NCBI GenBank assembly: GCA_015143295.1
Contig: CM026563.1
Location: 3,162,001 to 3,226,000, forward strand
DNA: 64,000 bases
From: Tetracentron sinense
Lineage: Eukaryota > Streptophyta > Magnoliopsida > Trochodendrales > Trochodendraceae
Reading direction: 5' to 3'
Position numbers and translations under genes: made by a program. Position 1 is the stretch's first letter; every line of letters starts with the position of its first letter. A model generated the notes under the pieces. It had not been told where the DNA came from, made no database searches, and worked only from the letters and a program-made list of their open reading frames with translations. Below, one piece after another: positions 10,083-20,750 of this stretch.

Positions 10083-12821
10083 GGCTCAGGATCCTCTCGA
10101 GTTGAAATCGAGGAGACTCTCTCTGGTTTGAACCCCTAGAGGTCACCACGTGTCTCCTTTGACACCCCTTAACTATAACGACCCTAAAATCCTACAAGGC
10201 TAAAATAGAACTTTTGAATCGTCACATTTCCTTAACCTGCTTAAAACCTATACATACAAGGCATACTAACACGAGTCTCCAAAAATGAAGATAATAAAAT
10301 TCCGATATATAAACTCAAACCATCTTGCTCAAGTCTATGGTCAACATATACAACCCACTATAAACAAAATAGTACAATACACAACTATAAAGAAGTCTAA
10401 TAAACATCTTCTAGTATTACAATCCTCTTAAACAAAACAAAACATAAACTAATAGGGGTAACCTTCAAAACCCCTGACTCCCTCCTCTGAAGGTTCACCT
10501 TCTCCTCATTCCTCGACGTATATCTTCTCAATCCACGGCCCTGCCGTGTGTTACTACTCTAAACCTATAAAGACAAAAGTCTGGCTGAGTACAAAAGTAC
10601 TCGGTGTATATAAAATCCAACCAACAACATAGTATACTTGCACTTAGTTAGAACCATATCTAATAACATAATAACATAATCAGAGTGCGGAAGAACATGT
10701 GCTCATATACATCATATCATCACCTTGATTCGTGTACTTGTGAGAACCTTAGACTTAGAAGACAACATACTTATGAGATGTTTATGCTTATGAGATCACG
10801 TGCTTGTGAGATGCTTCTGCTTATGCACTTATTCAGATATCTCAATAGGCTTATTCAGAATGTCATACGTATGTCATGTTTATGCTTATGAGTCTTGAGC
10901 AGCTTATTCAGAACATGCACTTATTTAGATCCCTCATTAGACTTATTTAGAATGACAGACGTATGCAATGCTTATGCTTATGGTTCACATGTGTGACTTG
11001 TGAGACTCTTATCTTAACATACAGGTACATTTGTGCATAAGTGTCGCAATTAACATTCGAGTTGGTAATCATTTAGATTCCAATCTCCTACCATGAAAAC
11101 TCCATTATGATGTCTCATACCATATAATTAGAGAATTTCCGGTTTGAAAGATTTTCTTCTAAATTTTTGTTTTCCCGAATATCAATTACCATGCAAGTAA
11201 TTAAGCATAACTTAACAAGCAATCACACACACACACACACATATATATATCTTATTATGATTCTTAGCATAATTTATAATCAATTTCCAACAATTCAATA
11301 GTGTTAAATAAATATTTATTCTCTCAAACATTTTCACAAACACCTTGAGTACGTACTTTATGAATACTGTGTCATTTCACATATCCAATATTTCATCACA
11401 CTATAATCCATCCGCACAACCTAAATACAATCCATATCCACACATTCATCCCATCTTCCATAATATTTCCTATTCTCCATACATTCCATCTACATCCATA
11501 TTTTCATTCATAATAGCTTACTTCATATAAAATTGGGGAAAATACATCTAATCTCAATTTCTATCATATTAACATTCATAAAACATTATAATAGAGTTGG
11601 TTTGGATAGTATATTGACTTTAGGGATCATTTCCTTGGATCCAAATCGCTTCCAAGAAGCTTTGAGGAAGATCTTCAAGCTAATCTCCTTCCTCTTTAAG
11701 CAAAACTCTTCTTCTCAAAGCCAAAATCCTCTTAGAACCCTAGGTTCTTACTCTTCATTTGCTAAATTAGGTTTAAAATGGGTAGAATACCGTAAAACCT
11801 CGAAATAGGATTCCTATTTATAGCCCCAATAGATAACCCCCCCCCCCCCCCCCCAAAAAAAAAAAAAACACTGTTTTAAGAGAAAAACTGGGCGCGAGTG
11901 CGATTGATCGCACTATAGGCGTGATTGATTGCACTTAGACCGAAAAGGACTAAAAAAAACTCGTCTATATGCGATTAATCGCAGCTCCTCTGGATTCCGA
12001 CTGATTTTATCCTATTTTGGTATTTTGACCATAACTTTTGACTCGTTCATTGGATTTTGACGATTCAACTTGCGTTGGACTCATATTTTGAAGGGGAACA
12101 ACTTTGATGTTTTACAAATATCATAATTTTAAGTTTTTAAAGGTGTAATTAGGTTCTAAAGGTGATTGATCTGCAATTTCATCAGATAAAACATCGAAAA
12201 ACCCACTTTTGACTTAGCTTAGACTCAAAATTTGGAAAAACATTAAACATCAACTTTGAAGAGGGTTCCAATACATTTCTAATGGTTAAAGAATCACTCG
12301 ATTCCGATAAACGGTGACAAAACTAGAGCTTCCTAAAGTTCAGGGTGTGTTAAGGCCTCCCTCTCTTTACAACTTTGATTAAACCTAGATCACACCACAT
12401 TAATTAAATATAAATACACACACATTAAAACATGATAAAAGACTAAAATACTCTTAATACTTGCATAAAAAGCATGAAAAAGATTCAGGTCTCTACATTA
12501 ACCATAGGTAAGGTTCACCCACCCCTAGGGTTCACTCATCCATCATTGGTTTTGTTTAAAAAATATTAATTCTTTATTTAAAATTAAAAACTATTTTTAA
12601 TATTAAATAAACTCTAAAAACAGTATTTTTAATTTAAAAAATAATAATTAATATATAAAAAAAAAAACCAAGGATGGGTGGGTGAACCCTAGTGGTGGGT
12701 GAACCTTACCCTAGGGTTCACCCACCCATGGTTAAGGGGTGTCGAAGGAGACACGTGGCGACCTCTAGGGGTTCAAACCGGAGAGAGTCACCCCGGTTTG
12801 AACTCGAGAGGATCCTTAGCC
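10083..12821. mobile_element. Mutator-like MITE, family A, long TIRs, interrupted by a solo LTR
   Basis: Own sequence is 10083-10173 plus 12503-12821, about 410 bp. The left end GGCTCAGGATCCTCTCGAG is matched inverted by the right end. The inverted repeat continues through a GACACCCCTTAACCATAGG block and a TTCACCCACCCCTAGGGTTC block, giving arms of roughly 150 bp. The left flank is TTTTTCAAA (10074-10082). The right flank in the better-kept duplicate (14917-14925) is CTTTTCAAA, a 9-bp duplication with one mismatch; the flank at 12822 has lost a T. The arms can fold into a long hairpin, and there is no coding content. Confidence 0.82.
10174..12497 (+). mobile_element. Solo LTR (2.3 kb) inside the family A MITE
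   Basis: It opens TATAACGACCCTAAAATCC and closes TTCAGGTCTCTACA, with an exact 5-bp duplication TTAAC at 10169-10173 and 12498-12502. No internal domain or second LTR is present, so it is a solo LTR left by recombination. The ends resemble those of 46144-48393, and both share a GGCTGAGTA...TATA...AAAATCC region, so they belong to one broad family of long plant LTRs, probably Ty3/gypsy. The interior has a (CA)n tract at about 11224-11241 and a C15/A14 run near 11838. The short open frames inside are not genes. Confidence 0.83.
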
Positions 12822-13047
12822 CTTTCAAATTGTGGGCCTATTTAAGGAATTTCCCAGGTAAAGGCCATGCTCAAATTTTCTCGCGCTAAAAGCATGGGAG
12901 GGTGATTTGGTAATTATCGTATTGCTTGTAGAAATCCGTCGACGCGGGCGCTCGAAGCGGCGCATTTGCAACTCCCGGTCTCTTTGTAGTAACTGCCACC
13001 TCTGTACTCTGTAGTGAGAGAGAGAGAGATTTTTGCGATTTTTTCCT
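10960..13047. repeat. Tandem duplication, unit 1 (2088 bp)
   Basis: CGTATGCAATGCTTATGCTT starts here and again at 13051. From there the two units align to TTTTTTCCT at 13047 and 16073. The unit holds the right 1.54 kb of the solo LTR, the right part of the family A MITE, and about 220 bp of host DNA just upstream of the DUF6598-like pseudogene. Three extra bases (AGG) lie at the junction. Because MITE and LTR are in both units, they predate the duplication. Confidence 0.93.
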
Positions 13048-13315
13048 AGGCGTATGCAATGCTTATGCTTGTGGTCCACATGTGTGACTTGTGAGACTCT
13101 TATCTTAACATACACGTGCATTTGTGCATAAGTGTCGCAATTAACATTCGAGTTGGTAATCGTTTAGATTCTAATCTCCTACCATGAAAACTCCATTATG
13201 ATGTCTCATACCATATAATTAGAGAATTCCCGGTTTGAAAGATTTTCTTCTAAATTTTTGCTTTTCCGAATATCAATTACCATGCAAGTAATTAAGCATC
13301 ACTTAACAAACAATC

Positions 13316-13371
<56 letters not shown>

Positions 13372-15002
13372 CTTATTATGATTCTTAGCATAATTTATAA
13401 TCAATTTTCAACAATTCAATAGTGTTAAATAAATATTTATCCTCTCAAGCATTTTCACAAACACCTTGGGTACGTACTTTATGAATACTGTGTCATTTCA
13501 CATATCCAACATTTCATCACACTATAATCCATCCACACAACCCAAATACAATCCATATCTACACATTCATCCCATCTTCCATAGTATTTTCTATTCTCCA
13601 TACATTCCATCCACATTATTAAATCATATTTCTATCTATAATAGCTTACTTCATATAAAATTGGGGAAAATACATCTAATCTTTATTTCTATCGTATTAA
13701 CATTCATAAAACATTATAATAGAGTTGGTTTGGATAGTATATTGACCTTAGGGATCATTCCCTTGGATCCAAATCGCTTTCAAGAAGTTTTGAGGAAGAT
13801 CTCCAAGCTAATCTCATTCCTCTTTAAGCAAAACTCTTATTCTTCAAGCAAAAATCATCTTAGAACCCTAGGTTCTTATTCTTCCTTTGCTAAATTAGGT
13901 TAAAAATGAGTAGAATACCCTAAAACCTCGAAATAAGATTCCTATTTATAGCCCCAATAGATAAACCCCCTCCTAAAAAAACGCTGTTTTAAGAGAAAAG
14001 CTGGACGCGAGTGCAATTGATCGCACTATAGGTGTGATTGATTGCACTTAGACCCAAAAGGACTAGAAAATCCTCGTCTGTATGCGATTAATCGCAGCTC
14101 CCCTGGATTCCGACTGATTTTACCATATTTTGGTATTTTGACCATAACTTTTGACTCGTTTATTAGATTTTGACGATTCAACTTGCGTTGGACTCATATT
14201 TCGAAGGGGAACAACTTTGATGTTTTACAAAAATCCTAATTTTAAGTTTTTAAAGGTGTAATTAGGATCTAAAGCTGATCGATATGCAATTTCATAAGAT
14301 AAAACATCGGAAAACCTACTTTTGACTTAACTTAGACTCAAAATCTGGAAAAACATTAAACATCAACTTCGAAGAGGGTTCTAATACCTTTCTAATGGTT
14401 AAAGAATCACTCAATTCCGATAAACAGTGAAAAAACTAGAACTTCCTAAAATTCAGGGTGTGTTAAGGTCTCCCTCTCTTTACAACTTTGATTAAACCTA
14501 GATCACACCACATTAATTAAATATAAATACACACGCATTAAAACATGATAAAAGATTAAAATACTCTTAATACTTGCATAAAAAGCATGAAAAAAATTCA
14601 GGTCTCTACATTAACCATAGGTTAGGTTCACCCACCCCTAGGGTTCACTCATCCATCATTGGTTTTGTTTAAAAAATATTAATTCTTTTTAAAAAATTAA
14701 AAACTGTTTTTAATATTAAAAAAACTTTTAAAACAGTTTTTTTAATTTAAAAAATAATAATTAATATATGAAAAAAAACCAAGGATGGGTGGGTGAACCC
14801 TAGGGGTGGGTGAACCTTACCCATGGTTAAGGGGTGTCGAAGGAGACACGTGGCGACCTCTAGGGGTTCAAACCGGAGAGAGTCACCCCGGTTTGAACTC
14901 GAGAGGATCCTGAGCCCTTTTCAAATTGTGGGCCTATTTAAGGAATTTCCCAGGTGAAGGCATGCTCAAATTTTTTCGCGCTAAAAGCATGGGTGGGTGA
15001 TT

Positions 15003-15919
15003 GGCCTGGCTTGCCTCTGGCGAAGCCAGAAAGGGCTTATCTCGGGGTTCCATAAAATAGGTGACATGTGGTGGAGAAGTCAAAATCATGGGGCCCATGA
15101 TTTTGACTTCTCCACCTATAATAAGGCAAGTGGCGATAAGTGTGTGAGAATAAGGGTGTGAGATATCAAATGGGGAGAAGTCAAAATTATGGGGAGAAAA
15201 TGGAAAGACTTCTCCCCCATTTTTACGCCAAGTGTCGCACAATGTATGGAACCCCGAGAGCCCTTTCTGGCTTTGCCAGAGACAATCCGAGGCAGGGGCG
15301 GAGCCACATGGGGCCCAGGGGGGGCTGAAGCCCCCCCTCAACTTTTGGGAATTTTTTTTTTGCATAGTGTAATGTGGGTGTGGCCTAGGAGCAAGGGCAA
15401 AGCCGGGTGGTGGTGGGGGATCTAAGCCCCCCCTGAAAATTTTGAGAAGAAATTTTTTTTTTTTATATTTATATTATTTAATTTAAGATGGCGTAGGCAT
15501 ATGAAAATGCTTAAATTACCGGTGTTTTTCATCATTGAATGAAATGGCCGGTCCTCATTGGTCCATGCCCTTCTTTAACCCTCACCAATTGTGGTTAAGA
15601 TTCACTCACTCATAGAGTTAAGCAATCGAACCTAGTTTTTTAGAAAAAAAAATAATAAAAATCTTAAATTTAATTTTGATAAGCTTAACCAGGGTTAAAG
15701 GAGTAATAAAAGGGACACGAGGACACGACGGTAAGTTAAGCAGTGGGTTTGCTAATCATCACTACTCAAAACTATATTCTTTACCAACGTACAAAGAGAC
15801 GAGATGACCCACAAACTTGGCACTAAATTTTTTTTTGGGGAGCGTAGCCCCCGAACCCCCACGTCTCACCATTAGCCCCCCCCGGCCGAAAATCCTGGCT
15901 CCGCCCCTGATCCGAGGCC
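15003..15919. mobile_element. Mutator-like MITE, family B, copy 2, split by a hAT insertion
   Basis: The left end GGCCTGGCTTGCCTCTGGCG and the right end (complement of GCCTCGGATTGTCTCTGGC) match copy 1 at 5790-6061 in reverse orientation, including the GATTTTGACTTC interior words. Flanks GTGGGTGATT and GTAGGTTATT form a 10-bp target duplication with two mismatches. Unit 1 near 12900 reads straight through (GAGGGTGATTTGGTAATTATC) and is the empty site. The last bases of the right TIR are separated by the hAT element at 15293-15909. Confidence 0.9.
15293..15909. mobile_element. Non-autonomous hAT element (617 bp), CAGGGGCGGAGCC family
   Basis: It opens CAGGGGCGGAGCCACATGGG and closes GGCTCCGCCCCTG, a 13-bp perfect TIR, with an exact 8-bp duplication ATCCGAGG at 15285-15292 and 15910-15917. 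TIR form and 8-bp duplication identify the hAT superfamily. The G/C-rich ends (GGGGGGCTGAAGCCCCCCC and AGCCCCCGAACCCCC) flank an AT-rich core with no transposase. It landed inside the right TIR of a family B MITE, so it is the youngest layer of this stack. Confidence 0.95.
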
Positions 15920-16254
15920 GTAGGTTATTCGGTAATTATCGTATTGTTTGTAGAATACCGCCGACGCGGGCGCTCGAAGCGAAGCATTTGCAACTCCCGG
16001 TCTCTTTGTAGTAACTGCCACCTCTGTACTCTGTAATGAGAGAGAGAGAGTGAGATTTTTGCGATTTTTTCCTCACGCAGAGTAATGAACAAACTCCCGA
16101 GAGCAACTCTCGCCGTTCAAATTGCCGGCGTTCGCCTGATTCCAGAACGGTAAGTCCCCTTCCTCATGTAAGTCTGCCGTTCAACAGGTTCGGCCGCTTC
16201 TCTTCTCAAAAACGCAAGCCCTAATATTCTCTGAAACTAGATCTATGCTACGAC

Positions 16255-17165
16255 ATGTCGACAATCGACGGGCAAGGTGGCAACAAACTCGAGTCCAGTC
16301 GTCCAGATGAGGTATGTATTTTCAAATATCAAAGTATCCTCTCATTTCTGTAGAAATGTCCACACATTTATTTATTTATAATTTATATGAATCTCAGATG
16401 ATTTTCCTTATTTTAGATGGATCCCGAATTCACAGAGGGGTTAAACGTTGAAGAGGTATCGGAAAGGGTTATGTGCAACCAGGGACTTTATGGAAAGTGC
16501 TTACGACTTGAGTTGTTCTCGATGCGCAACATGAACATCAGCCGCGACATCTATTACAATACATCTAGAACCGAAAAAGGGAGGAATCCAAATCCATCCG
16601 CCCGACCAATAATGATTTGCTTTTGACTGGCCCAGATCGAGCCATCTCAGCCTATGGGGATTGCACCATCTGTGTGGATCTCATCGATAAGGACAGAGAC
16701 CTGCCCCTGGTCAGTCGTGGTTGAGGGCGACTATGGTGATGGTTATGATTCTGGTTCCGTAAGAGTGAGCTACATTGTGTTAACTGATGCGGTGGAGGCT
16801 GCTGTGAAGGTTACGCTTATAATTGGAGGTGGGGAAGATCCCTCCCTTGTTTATTGACGGATTACTGCTTGCAATTACAATTATTCAGAAGAAAGTGTGC
16901 TTTTCCGAAAGCGATCGAAGGAGCACATAGATTTAAGGTCCAGCTCGTTCCGTTGTCAAGATAAGTAGTAGCTGTGCCATTGAACTCCCTCCTCATAGTT
17001 CGAGTGGATCTGTGGGATTACTACTCCATTTCTTCTGATGTGATTGCCAAGGGCACTGCAGAGTTCCTTGCAAAATTCTGCGGTACATTCAAGAAGCGTA
17101 TTCGTGGCCAGTGCAGTGAGATCCAAGTGAAGGTGAATTTTGGACCTGAGATATATGATACTAGG
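16255..17165 (+). pseudogene. DUF6598-like gene, broken
   Basis: A short first exon (16255-16311, 19 codons, MSTIDGQGGNKLESSRPDE, GT donor) is followed after a TTTTAG acceptor by a large exon from 16417. That exon encodes LRLELFSMRNMNISRDIYYN, LLLTGPDRAISAYGDCTICV, VLTDAVEAAVKVTLII and VVAVPLNSLLIVRVDLWDYY. The LTGP.RA block, the (V/D)AVEA.V.V block and the RRVV.V-type strand follow the pattern I recall for the plant DUF6598 family, whose function is unknown. The blocks lie in different frames (at least three changes) and one in-frame TGA follows PSLVY at 16857, so this copy is probably not functional. The tandem duplication ends about 180 bp upstream. The DUF assignment is from memory. Confidence 0.5.
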
Positions 17166-19310
17166 TACTATAGTAGGAGGCGCAGTAATTATTTTTTGTG
17201 TTGGATGCAACTTGGATTTGTTTTGTTATGTTACTATGTTACATCTATGGTGCTAGACTGTTTTCCCTCCTAACCATTGATTGGATCTGTTTTGTTATGT
17301 TACATAACTTACATCTATCGTACTAGACTGTTTTCCTTTCTAAGCATTGATTGTGTTCTTTGCAATTCAGTCTATGATTTGTTTCAATTGATCTGTTAAT
17401 GACTCTTATCCCTATAGAAACATGTATGTTATCCACGTTCAGAAACCTTAGATCTCATTGAAAAACTATCGTAGTGGTAATATTTCAGCATTTCTAAATC
17501 TTTTGATTCCATGACAATCTTTTTTTGCACTTGGATGAATCTATGGTTTTCTGGAGTATTTGTTATTTGGAAGTAACTGCGAGTCTTGATGAATTCTAGA
17601 GTTCTGATTTAATTTGTTGTCGAGAAATGAGGGCATTGATAGTATGGAGTTAAGAGAACCGAGATTTTGGAACAAATATTGGAGCTTCTTAGGGTTTTGA
17701 GTGATCGATGTGTTTGTGTTTCTCTTGAAAACATCATTACATGCAGATAATTATGGTTTTAGATGAATGTAGGAATCTGTTTTCTTTACTCTGTTTCGCC
17801 TTTTGAAACTTACAAAAAAAAAAGGTGTGATACAGGATATGTCGACAGGATTTCAGATGAATTTCTGAGTGTTTTACAGTCTTTCTTAGGGTTTATGATC
17901 GAGGTTTAGCACTGCCATTCCTTCACTAGATCTAAGGTTTGTAGTGAAGCTTGAAGCCCCTTGCAATCATTATGCTTATGGTTTACAGAGAGATGGTGAG
18001 GAAGAAGCCAAGGGAGAGCCTATGATTCTCAATTCAGTGTTGAAGAAAAGAAAGAGGAGTGATGGATAGTAGAAAAGGCAAAAATTATGCAGAACTAAGA
18101 AAAGTGAATGAACATAGACTAAACACACTATAAACTTATGAGGGTTCCTTCACTGGATACAAGTCATCAGTACTACTGAGTACTGACATCTCAACCATAG
18201 GGTGCCATAACTCGTCACTAGAAGCAATTTCTGACAACATACATTCGGAGTAGATATTCATACCAGCCTAGCTTAGAGGAATTCACATCTTTAGCGAGAT
18301 GCATAAAGCTAAGCATGTCCTGCCCCTGAAATCAAGCAAGGTATTTTTTTTTTAAATATGTAGCAAGGTAAAAGATTATTGCTCACCAGTAATATTACAC
18401 GCAAAAAAAAATTACTCGAAAACAACCCACCAAGACTACAATTAAGCAATGACAGTGGTACTCTATCCCAATAATATCTTATGTATTAGAACATGTTTCC
18501 CATTGGTCCAAGTATAGGGTTTATAAAATAATCTCCTCTGTAGCATATACAACTATACAAGATCATTCCTCAAATTCTTTAAGATACGATCAAGTGATAA
18601 AACCATATCAAGGCAACTTTGTAAAAGGTAATATACACATGTACATCCGCTTCGAAACTTGCTGACAATGGTCAACAAGTTAAATAGATCAAATATACAT
18701 CCAAAAAATCCACTCTGAAGACACCTCTCTTTACATCTAAAGAACTCCCTCCCTTAATAACAATCATGGATTGGCAACCCCAGTCATCATCTCGTAAGCT
18801 ATCTGCTTTCGAAATTTACTGACATCGGCCTAAAAATTACAGAATTTATTAATAAGTACCATAGTGAATATAACTAGTGAGGCGGATCAAAATATAGCTT
18901 ACTCTTGAATTGAATGTGTAAATCAACACATAGGAAGTCAACATATTTCATCAAGGAAATCCCGCAATCCCAGCTAATATAAATCAACAATTGAATTATG
19001 AATACATTGTAACTAAACAGGTACTGAAATACATTATAAGTAAATTTCTTACATTAGACTTGCACATTCTTTTGCTTCAATAAGTACGAGCTGCATCGCA
19101 TTACTTGGGATATTATATTCCCACTTAGCTCCTCCAACTGTAATTGCATTCCCCCGTGTCATGCGTTGGAGGAATACCTCTTTTACTAGCTACAAGACGC
19201 TAGCAAAAAAGGTATTTAATTTAAAATAGGTACAAAATTATATCCATTTTCTTAGTTATTATATCTAATTTCTTAGTTATAACTTTACTTTTATGTTCAT
19301 AGCTTAGAGT
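17166..19310. other. No recognised gene
   Basis: Non-coding DNA follows the pseudogene. A TTGGATCTGTTTTGTTATGT phrase near 17282 echoes 17215. No domains, repeats with target duplications, or RNA genes were seen. Confidence 0.4.
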
Positions 19311-20750
19311 GGTACGTATACATCCCACTGCTCATGATAAGGAGCAGCAAGTGGTTAGGGATGTGTTTCATGCACTGTGAGTCTTTTACTTATGTGTGTT
19401 TTATTTTTATGTCTATAATAATTGTCTAATCTAACAACCTCCATTCACTTATGTTCATCGTCTGTTCTACAGGTTATTTGTTCGAGCTTTGCCCCACGTG
19501 CAAGGAGAGACCATCAGGTGGGAGGAGAGGAGGATGAGGAGGAGGAGCAGGGAGGAGGACGATGATGATGATAGTGAGGAGCAACTAGCAAGAGAAGCTG
19601 GATGTTAGTCCCTCCCTTGAACCCTCCAAAAAGCTGAAGACTGAGTAGGAGTCAAAAAAGGTAAGCAACAACCTGCATTTTCTTGTTAGCTAATGTTTAC
19701 CATTATTTAAGGTTCATGATTTTCTATGTTTAAGCAACTCACCAGGTATATTAGTCGAGAAGTTGGCCATTTATCACGAAAAGTTGATCACTTATCTGCA
19801 AAAGTGGATCAATACACGAGTTGCATATCAAAAAGAGAGAGCATTTAGAATTTAAACTAAGTAAATAAAAATTAAAAAACCATGACCAATTAAACTAAAA
19901 AACATAGTCAATGAAATGAAATACCTGAAATGTAATATATCATCCATAGATATTGTAAGTTTTCATGTCTATCTGGGCAGATAAAAGACCTTTACATCGC
20001 TTGAAAACCAACTGTGCCCCAAGGTGTTGAAGGAATCGAGGTCGTCCACTAAGCACAAATAATCCATCTCGATGCCTTTGAAAGTATCGTTTGCAACGAT
20101 CAGCAAGTCCACATATAGGATGAGCACAAGCCCGACAATGTCCAAATCATCGCTACACGCGTCGAAAGCTATAATCAGGTCTGTCTTCCTGATCAACTTC
20201 AACTCTTCAAACTTCCGGACCCTTAGAGAGGAAGGAGGTGCTTCATGCACTATGACTACCCATAATCAGTATGAAGTTCAACTTAAGGAACTTCTGATTT
20301 TTTATATTAAATGCAGTTTATATCTCAAGTTCACTAGTCTTTTTTTTCATATGGTCTCGAACGGTTAAAGAAGAATTTGTGTGGGTATGTGCATGGAGAA
20401 TGATAATGTGGTGCAACTCACCATTTGCTTTATTGAGATGATAGGGATCTCTTTACCTGCCAGAGAGAATGGTGCCATTTTTGTAAGATTAAAAGAAACC
20501 CTTGCACTTTGCTTGGTTTCAAATAAAAAATCAATTAATATCGAACATCTTGCAGAGAAAATCTTGCTTCTGTACAGTAAATCTTTTCTATTTTGTGAAA
20601 TTTGGAATTTAACACACACACACACACTGTTCCAGCTCTTAGGGATTCTGTCGCCTATCTTTAAGCGGACGGTTTATAAGACTCTTAATTTGCAGCAGGA
20701 ATTCCACATTATTGTTAAATCTTATGTTATTTGGGAGGTTGATTCGTGAA
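19311..20750. other. Possible unrecognised gene fragments
   Basis: About 19311-19380 reads VVRIHPTAHDKEQQVVRDVF before a GT-like site. After an AG near 19472 a stretch reads LFVRALPHVQGETIRWEERR and becomes very rich in Arg, Glu and Asp. On the - strand 20250-19969 is an open frame of 93 codons, and on the + strand 20381-20749 one of 122 codons (LPARENGAIFVRLKETLALC). I recognise none of these families. They could be exons of a decayed gene or chance frames. Confidence 0.2.

Larger units (their letters stand above)
13051..16073. repeat. Tandem duplication, unit 2 (enlarged by two later insertions)
   Basis: This is the second copy of 10960-13047: the truncated LTR (13051-14610), TTAAC, the rest of the family A MITE (14616-14916) and the host leader to 16073. 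It carries about 920 bp absent from unit 1, namely a family B MITE and a hAT element. Without these its length is within about 20 bp of unit 1. Unit 2 adjoins the DUF6598-like pseudogene and so is in the original promoter-side position. A (CA)n(TA)n run at 13314-13371 is much longer than its unit 1 counterpart. Confidence 0.93.

Noticed and set aside
12498-12735. A separate small MITE flanked by TTAA (piggyBac-like)
   Set aside because: The TTAA sites arise because the solo LTR target TTAAC lies inside the longer inverted arms of the family A MITE. The inverted repeat continues outward to GGCTCAGG with a 9-bp target duplication.
19969-20250. 93-codon open frame on the - strand as a gene
   Set aside because: No domain recognised and no flanking exons or splice pattern; kept only as a low-confidence fragment region.
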